Assembly (NCBI GenBank): GCA_014796735.1
Contig: JAAVIG010000225.1
Span: forward strand, 1 to 7,385
Direction of reading: 5' to 3'
DNA length: 7,385 nucleotides
Source: Oscillospiraceae bacterium
Lineage (GTDB): Bacteria > Bacillota > Clostridia > Oscillospirales > Ruminococcaceae
The notes under the pieces are model-generated. The model was not told the DNA's origin, did not search any database, and worked only from the letters and a program-made list of their open reading frames with translations. Made by a program: the position numbers and the translations under genes. Numbering within the stretch: the stretch's first letter is position 1; the number at the start of each line of letters is the position of its first letter. Positions 4,125-7,385 of this stretch are shown piece after piece.

Positions 4125-4883
4125 ATGATTTCTGTATCAATATGCGACGACAGCAGAATATTTCTTGAAAAGCTGCAAAAGGAAATATCCGGAAGTATGA
4201 CAAAATACAGAATAAGGCACACCGTTGAAAGCTTTTCCACGGGAAAGGATTTTCTTGAACGGCACAAGTCCGCTCCTTTTGACGTGGTGTTTTTAGATAT
4301 AAAAATGCCCGATATGAACGGGTTTCAGGTTGCGGAAAAAATTCGGGAGGTTTCGGACAAAACGGTAATTATTTTTGTCACCACCGAGGACGCCTTGGTT
4401 TACGACAGCTTCAGCTTTCAGCCCTTTGACTTTATCCCCAAGCTGTCCCCCGAAAAATCGGACAGCGGCAGTGATTACGATTTTATGTCCCGCCGTATCG
4501 AAAGAACGGTAAAGCGGCTTTTGCACAGGTTTATGGCGGCGGAAAAGATAGGTCTCGATATGCCCTACGGCGAAAAGCTTTATGTTAAAATCGAGGATAT
4601 ACAGGTCATAAAAACCGCGGGCAATTACGTTGAATACAGTATCAAAGACCATGAGACGGTCAAGGTGAGAAGAAAGCTTGACGAGGCAATGAATGAGCTT
4701 GACGCGACGCTTTTTGTGAGAATACACAAAAGCTACGGCGTTAATATGGGGTTTATAAAAAAGATAGATTACTCACAGCTTCTGATAACCTTAAAGGACG
4801 GCAGCATGGTGACAATAAGCCGAACCCACAAAAAGGACGTTGAAGCGGCGTATATTGAGTATCTGAGAAATTTCGGCGGATAA
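4125..4883 (+). CDS. LytTR-family response regulator
   Basis: A 252-residue response regulator of the AgrA/LytR type. Receiver domain, about 1-110: acidic pair D8-D9, phosphoacceptor D58 in VVFLDIKMPDMNG, T86/T87 at the end of strand four, and K106 in FDFIPK. This is followed by a linker (DSGSDYDFMSRR) and a LytTR DNA-binding domain, about 145-248 (KLYVKIEDIQVIKTAGNYVE, LFVRIHKSYGVNMGFIKKI, then the ISRTHKKDVEAAY end). LytTR domains bind pairs of short direct repeats about two helical turns apart. GAGGTG (4114-4119) precedes the ATG by five bases. The kinase gene follows after 16 bp and should be its partner. A candidate target is the repeat pair at 6281-6315 ahead of the lipoprotein gene (inference). 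Confidence 0.95.
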   Translation: MISVSICDDSRIFLEKLQKEISGSMTKYRIRHTVESFSTGKDFLERHKSAPFDVVFLDIKMPDMNGFQVAEKIREVSDKTVIIFVTTEDALVYDSFSFQPFDFIPKLSPEKSDSGSDYDFMSRRIERTVKRLLHRFMAAEKIGLDMPYGEKLYVKIEDIQVIKTAGNYVEYSIKDHETVKVRRKLDEAMNELDATLFVRIHKSYGVNMGFIKKIDYSQLLITLKDGSMVTISRTHKKDVEAAYIEYLRNFGG

Positions 4884-4899
4884 GGGAGAAGCAATAATT

Positions 4900-6162
4900 A
4901 TGTCAAGAGCTTTATGGGATATTTTAAGAGGCGCGGCGACGATCGCGGAAGCGCTTGTTATGGTCTACTTTATTTTTGTCTTTCAGCGCAATAATTTCAG
5001 AAAAAACGGCAAAGGCTTCAAGATCACCGCTTATATACTGTGCACCTTGACTTACACTTTAATTCTTGGTATAACCTTTGATTCGTTTTCATCAATATTA
5101 CTTGTATATGCAGCTTTCTTTTTTGTCGCTTCCCTGCTGTTCACAAAAGAAAAAATACCCGTTAAAATACTGGCGGCTATTGTCTGCGTGGCTGTGGACA
5201 TCGCTGTGGAATTTGTGGTACCCGCGGGCTTTGAAGACGTGTTTTACCGTTTTTCCGCCCAGATAATAAAGCTTATCGTGTACAGCGTTATCATACAGGC
5301 GGTAAACAATAAAAAAACCGGACTTGGGAAAAAGGAATGGATATTCATTTTTTCGGTGATAGGGCTGTCGTTTACGGGTATAGGTCTGCTGAATATTATC
5401 AGCGGTAACGCCTCGGGTCTTGAAATACCCGTTCTCCTTTCGATTGAAGCATGCCTTATTCTGATAGCCGCAATATGCTTTTACATGACACTCCTTTTAA
5501 ACAGGACGCAAAAGGAATCCGAACGCTTCAAGCTGCTTTCCCAGCAGAATGAGTTCCGCCGTCAGTACGCGGAAAACGCGAAAAAGCAGTACGACGATAT
5601 TAGAAGAATACGCCACGATATAAGACATACCTATTCGGTTATACTCACATTGTTAAACGAGGGGAAGACCGATGAAGCATTTGAGTTTATCCAAAGCTGC
5701 GCCGACAGCGCCGCCGAGGTTGAAGTGCTCATCGATGTGGGAGACGATATAACCAACGCTCTCTTAAATGCCAAATTAAGCGACGCGAAACAGCGCGGCA
5801 TAAAAATACTTTGCAATGTGGACAGCTGTTTTTCGGATATAGATAAGGTGGATTTGTGCAATCTTCTTGGGAATATGTTGGACAATGCCGTTGAAGCCTG
5901 CGTAAAGTGCGCTGAGGGGCGGAGGGTTATAGAGGTGAGTATAAAAAGCTTCGACGGAATGAGGCTGATAGAAATTTCAAACTCGGTATCGGAAAATGTC
6001 TTGGAGCAAAACAAGCCGCTTAAAACAACAAAGTCGGATTCCGAGCTGCACGGCTTCGGCGTTAAAAGTATTCGCGGCATTGCGGAAAAATACGGCGGCA
6101 GCGTAAGCTTTGTTCAGGAAGAGGATATGTTCAGGTGTGATGTTGTTATAATGAATCATTAA
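4900..6162 (+). CDS. GHKL-type sensor histidine kinase (AgrC-like architecture)
   Basis: A 420-residue membrane sensor kinase. The N-terminal half (about 8-200) is a polytopic domain of six to seven hydrophobic spans (approximately 12-30, 41-60, 65-80, 88-106, 118-136, 147-168, 177-199) with no large extracellular loop, so the signal is probably sensed in or at the membrane. A short coiled coil (202-235) leads to the phosphoacceptor region IRHDIRHTYSVI, with H239 as the likely phosphorylated residue. The catalytic domain has an N box GNMLDNAVEAC (324-334) and a G box HGFGVKSIRG (384-393), as in HATPase_c_5/GHKL kinases. The ribosome binding site GGGAGAA overlaps the region just after the regulator's stop. 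No peptide-pheromone or exporter gene lies nearby, so an Agr-like quorum role is not supported. The stop codon lies at the left edge of a palindromic element. Confidence 0.94.
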   Translation: MSRALWDILRGAATIAEALVMVYFIFVFQRNNFRKNGKGFKITAYILCTLTYTLILGITFDSFSSILLVYAAFFFVASLLFTKEKIPVKILAAIVCVAVDIAVEFVVPAGFEDVFYRFSAQIIKLIVYSVIIQAVNNKKTGLGKKEWIFIFSVIGLSFTGIGLLNIISGNASGLEIPVLLSIEACLILIAAICFYMTLLLNRTQKESERFKLLSQQNEFRRQYAENAKKQYDDIRRIRHDIRHTYSVILTLLNEGKTDEAFEFIQSCADSAAEVEVLIDVGDDITNALLNAKLSDAKQRGIKILCNVDSCFSDIDKVDLCNLLGNMLDNAVEACVKCAEGRRVIEVSIKSFDGMRLIEISNSVSENVLEQNKPLKTTKSDSELHGFGVKSIRGIAEKYGGSVSFVQEEDMFRCDVVIMNH

Positions 6163-6272
6163 AAAGGAACTGTAAAAAACGCAATAAAAAGGCTGAGATT
6201 TTGCCGATAATGGCGAAATCACAGCCCTTTCCGTTAAATCGGCTTTGAGGGCGTTTTTTTACAGCCCCTTTT
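6162..6272. repeat. Palindromic element with terminator potential after the kinase gene
   Basis: Ends are inverted repeats: AAAAGG plus CTGTAAAAAACGC on the left (6162-6167, 6170-6182) match GCGTTTTTTTACAG plus CCTTTT on the right (6251-6264, 6267-6272), with a two-base mismatch and one extra T. TA lies on both sides (6160-6161, 6273-6274). Inside is a hairpin, GGCTG-GATTT-GCC with GGC-AAATC-CAGCC (6191-6226), and a competing one, GCCCT/AGGGC (6224-6228 with 6248-6252) followed by GTTTTTTT, which is a good intrinsic terminator shape. It probably ends the two-component transcript, and it may also be a small MITE-like repeat. Confidence 0.7.
6224..6260 (+). terminator. Intrinsic terminator of the two-component operon
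   Basis: GCCCT (6224-6228) pairs with AGGGC (6248-6252), with CCG/CGG (6231-6233, 6240-6242) pairing inside, followed by seven T (6254-6260). It overlaps the upstream hairpin 6191-6226, so the two structures exclude each other in part. Confidence 0.6.
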
Positions 6273-6280
6273 TATTTTTT

Positions 6281-6315
6281 TACCGTTTTTCCCAACATTT
6301 TACCGATTATCCCAA
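6281..6315. promoter_or_regulatory. Direct-repeat pair, candidate LytTR binding site
   Basis: TACCGTTTTTCCCAA (6281-6295) and TACCGATTATCCCAA (6301-6315) agree at 13 of 15 bases and start 20 bp apart. The second copy ends 5 bp before the -35 box of the lipoprotein promoter. LytTR activators such as AgrA and ComE bind paired direct repeats about 20-22 bp apart next to the -35 region, so the regulator at 4125-4883 is the natural candidate. The spacing and place are seen directly; the identity of the protein is inferred. Confidence 0.72.
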
Positions 6316-6320
6316 AGTCA

Positions 6321-6348
6321 TTGACCTTTTCGGAAATAAATGTATAAT
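6321..6348 (+). promoter_or_regulatory. Promoter of the lipoprotein gene
   Basis: TTGACC (6321-6326) and TATAAT (6343-6348) are separated by 16 bp, slightly short of optimal, which suits a promoter that needs an activator. The start would fall near 6355, leaving a leader of about 84 nt before the ATG at 6439. Confidence 0.7.
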
Positions 6349-6438
6349 TGAAATTGACAAAGGTGATAGGGGAAAATCAGAATATATATTCTATAAAACA
6401 ATTGCGTTATAATCTAATAAAAAGGAGAAAGGAAAAGA

Positions 6439-7385
6439 ATGAAAAAACTTAAAGTGCTGTTTATCGCTTTTTCCGTTACCGCGCTGACTGCTTGCTCCGC
6501 AATTATTCCGTCAAGCGAGCTGACCTATATAAAGCCCGAAAAGGAGCCTTATATCAAATCTGACACGATAAAGCCCGAGGAAAATTATACCATGCATGAT
6601 TTCATTATGTCGGACGGAAAAATAATCGCCACCGACAGCAAAAACAACTGCCTGATTATAATCGACCCGGAAAGCGGAGAAACAAAAACGCAGGGGCAGA
6701 CGGGGGACGGGAACGACGACTATCTGCACCCGCGCGGAATATGGCTTAAGGACGATACTATATATGTTATGGATTCGGGAAACAGCAGAATAAAAATTCT
6801 CGATAGGGATTTAAGCTGTAAAGATTCTATTGACATCAGCGTTATTGAGCTTTGGGGTCAGGAAGTAATGTCCTATTTTAACGATATTTCGGTAGACGAT
6901 AACGGAAATATATTTTTTACAATTGACACCTCAAGAAAAGGCGAAGCAAGGCTTTACTGCATAGAAAGCGGCTCGGATAAACCCAAAGCGCTGATTAAGG
7001 GCTGCTCGGGTGTTGTTGCCTCCTACGGGGATAAAACCTACTTTGCCAACACATGGGAGCATCGGGAGGATTACGCGAAGCAGACGGGAAACAGTTACAT
7101 TTACGAAATAGAGGAATGTAAATATATTGTTTCCTATTCGCTGCCCTACACCTACGCTTCCACGGGAATTTACGTCGGAGATGACGGAATGTACTGTTCA
7201 AGCTACAGCGGGCAGGAGGTCACAAAGGTAGATTTGGATTCCTTAACGGCAGCTTGTATGTTTTCCGAACCCGTAGTTAAAAACGCAGAATACAATGAGC
7301 GGGAGCATTACGGAGCGGTGTATTTTGAAAACGATACGCTGTGGCTTCTTGAGACAAACAGCAACGAAATTTACAAGTTAGAAAA
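6439..7385 (+). CDS. Lipoprotein with NHL-like beta-propeller repeats (3' end beyond window)
   Basis: An open frame of 315 codons that runs off the window end, so the C-terminus is missing. MKKLKVLFIAFSVTALTAC is a lipoprotein signal peptide with lipobox LTAC, giving a lipidated cysteine at residue 19, so the protein should be anchored on the outer face of the membrane. The rest lacks membrane spans and shows repeated blades: MHDFIMSDGKIIATDSKNNCLIIID (52-76), HPRGIWLKDDTIYVMDSGN (98-115) running into SRIKILDRD, then FNDISVDDNGNIFFTID (147-163) and later weaker ones (for example ASTGIYVGDDGMYCSSY). This fits an NHL/TolB-like six-bladed propeller, a binding or sensing fold; no catalytic residues are evident. 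Ribosome binding site AAAGGAGAAAGG (6421-6432) precedes the ATG. The upstream repeat pair suggests control by the adjacent two-component system. Confidence 0.87.
   Translation, partial: MKKLKVLFIAFSVTALTACSAIIPSSELTYIKPEKEPYIKSDTIKPEENYTMHDFIMSDGKIIATDSKNNCLIIIDPESGETKTQGQTGDGNDDYLHPRGIWLKDDTIYVMDSGNSRIKILDRDLSCKDSIDISVIELWGQEVMSYFNDISVDDNGNIFFTIDTSRKGEARLYCIESGSDKPKALIKGCSGVVASYGDKTYFANTWEHREDYAKQTGNSYIYEIEECKYIVSYSLPYTYASTGIYVGDDGMYCSSYSGQEVTKVDLDSLTAACMFSEPVVKNAEYNEREHYGAVYFENDTLWLLETNSNEIYKLE

Noticed and set aside
4293..4727. Minus-strand frame opposite the response regulator
   Set aside because: Antisense to a protein with intact receiver and LytTR motifs; no independent support.
4900..6162. 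Agr-type quorum-sensing locus
   Set aside because: The kinase and regulator have AgrC/AgrA-like architecture, but there is no AgrB-like peptidase or AgrD-like peptide gene in the window.
5631..6222. Minus-strand frames opposite the kinase catalytic domain
   Set aside because: Shadows of the GHKL domain coding sequence; one also runs through the terminator element.
6408..6413. Second TATAAT upstream of the lipoprotein gene
   Set aside because: No -35-like hexamer 16-18 bp upstream and no extended -10; the TTGACC-N16-TATAAT pair at 6321-6348 is better and is next to the repeats.

Overview
The window looks like a stretch of Clostridia chromosome. An Oscillospiraceae/Ruminococcaceae-type gut Firmicute fits best, but I cannot name a species. 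The basis is moderate-to-low GC, purine-rich Shine-Dalgarno sites (GGAGG, AAAGG) before most genes, TTGACA/TATAAT promoters, a LytTR regulator with a GHKL sensor kinase, MerR and XRE small-operon regulators, and many short palindromic repeats between genes.

Layout. Positions 1-351 hold no convincing gene: there is a 46/45-bp inverted duplication and a short direct repeat. A small YdeI/OmpD-like gene lies on the minus strand (352-549). Divergent from it, a four-gene plus-strand operon (748-1938) encodes three paralogous ~100-residue membrane proteins and an XRE-type repressor. Its promoter is a perfect TTGACA-N17-TATAAT, bracketed by two near-identical 18-bp palindromes 30 bp apart, which look like operators for the XRE protein. 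Next comes a MerR-family regulator with a GyrI-like effector domain (2009-3007). Its promoter has the 19-bp spacer typical of MerR-controlled promoters, so it is probably autoregulated.

Positions 3008-3412 carry two abutting, apparently nested, palindromic elements without coding capacity, ending just before the ribosome binding site of a pyridoxamine-phosphate-oxidase-like flavoprotein gene (3413-3868). A 12-bp-stem hairpin (3963-4020) separates this gene from a two-component system: a LytTR response regulator (4125-4883) and a multi-membrane-span GHKL histidine kinase (4900-6162). A third palindromic element (6162-6272) follows the kinase and probably terminates its transcript. The last gene, from 6439 and open at the window end, encodes a lipoprotein with NHL-like beta-propeller repeats.

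How the parts may work together. The strongest regulatory prediction is that the LytTR regulator controls the lipoprotein gene: two 15-bp direct repeats (13/15 identical, 20 bp apart) lie immediately upstream of its -35 box, the geometry expected of a LytTR activator site. The second is that the XRE protein represses its own operon, and possibly the divergent small gene, through the paired palindromes. The MerR and flavoprotein genes appear to be separate units. No CRISPR array, rRNA, tRNA or transposase gene was seen.
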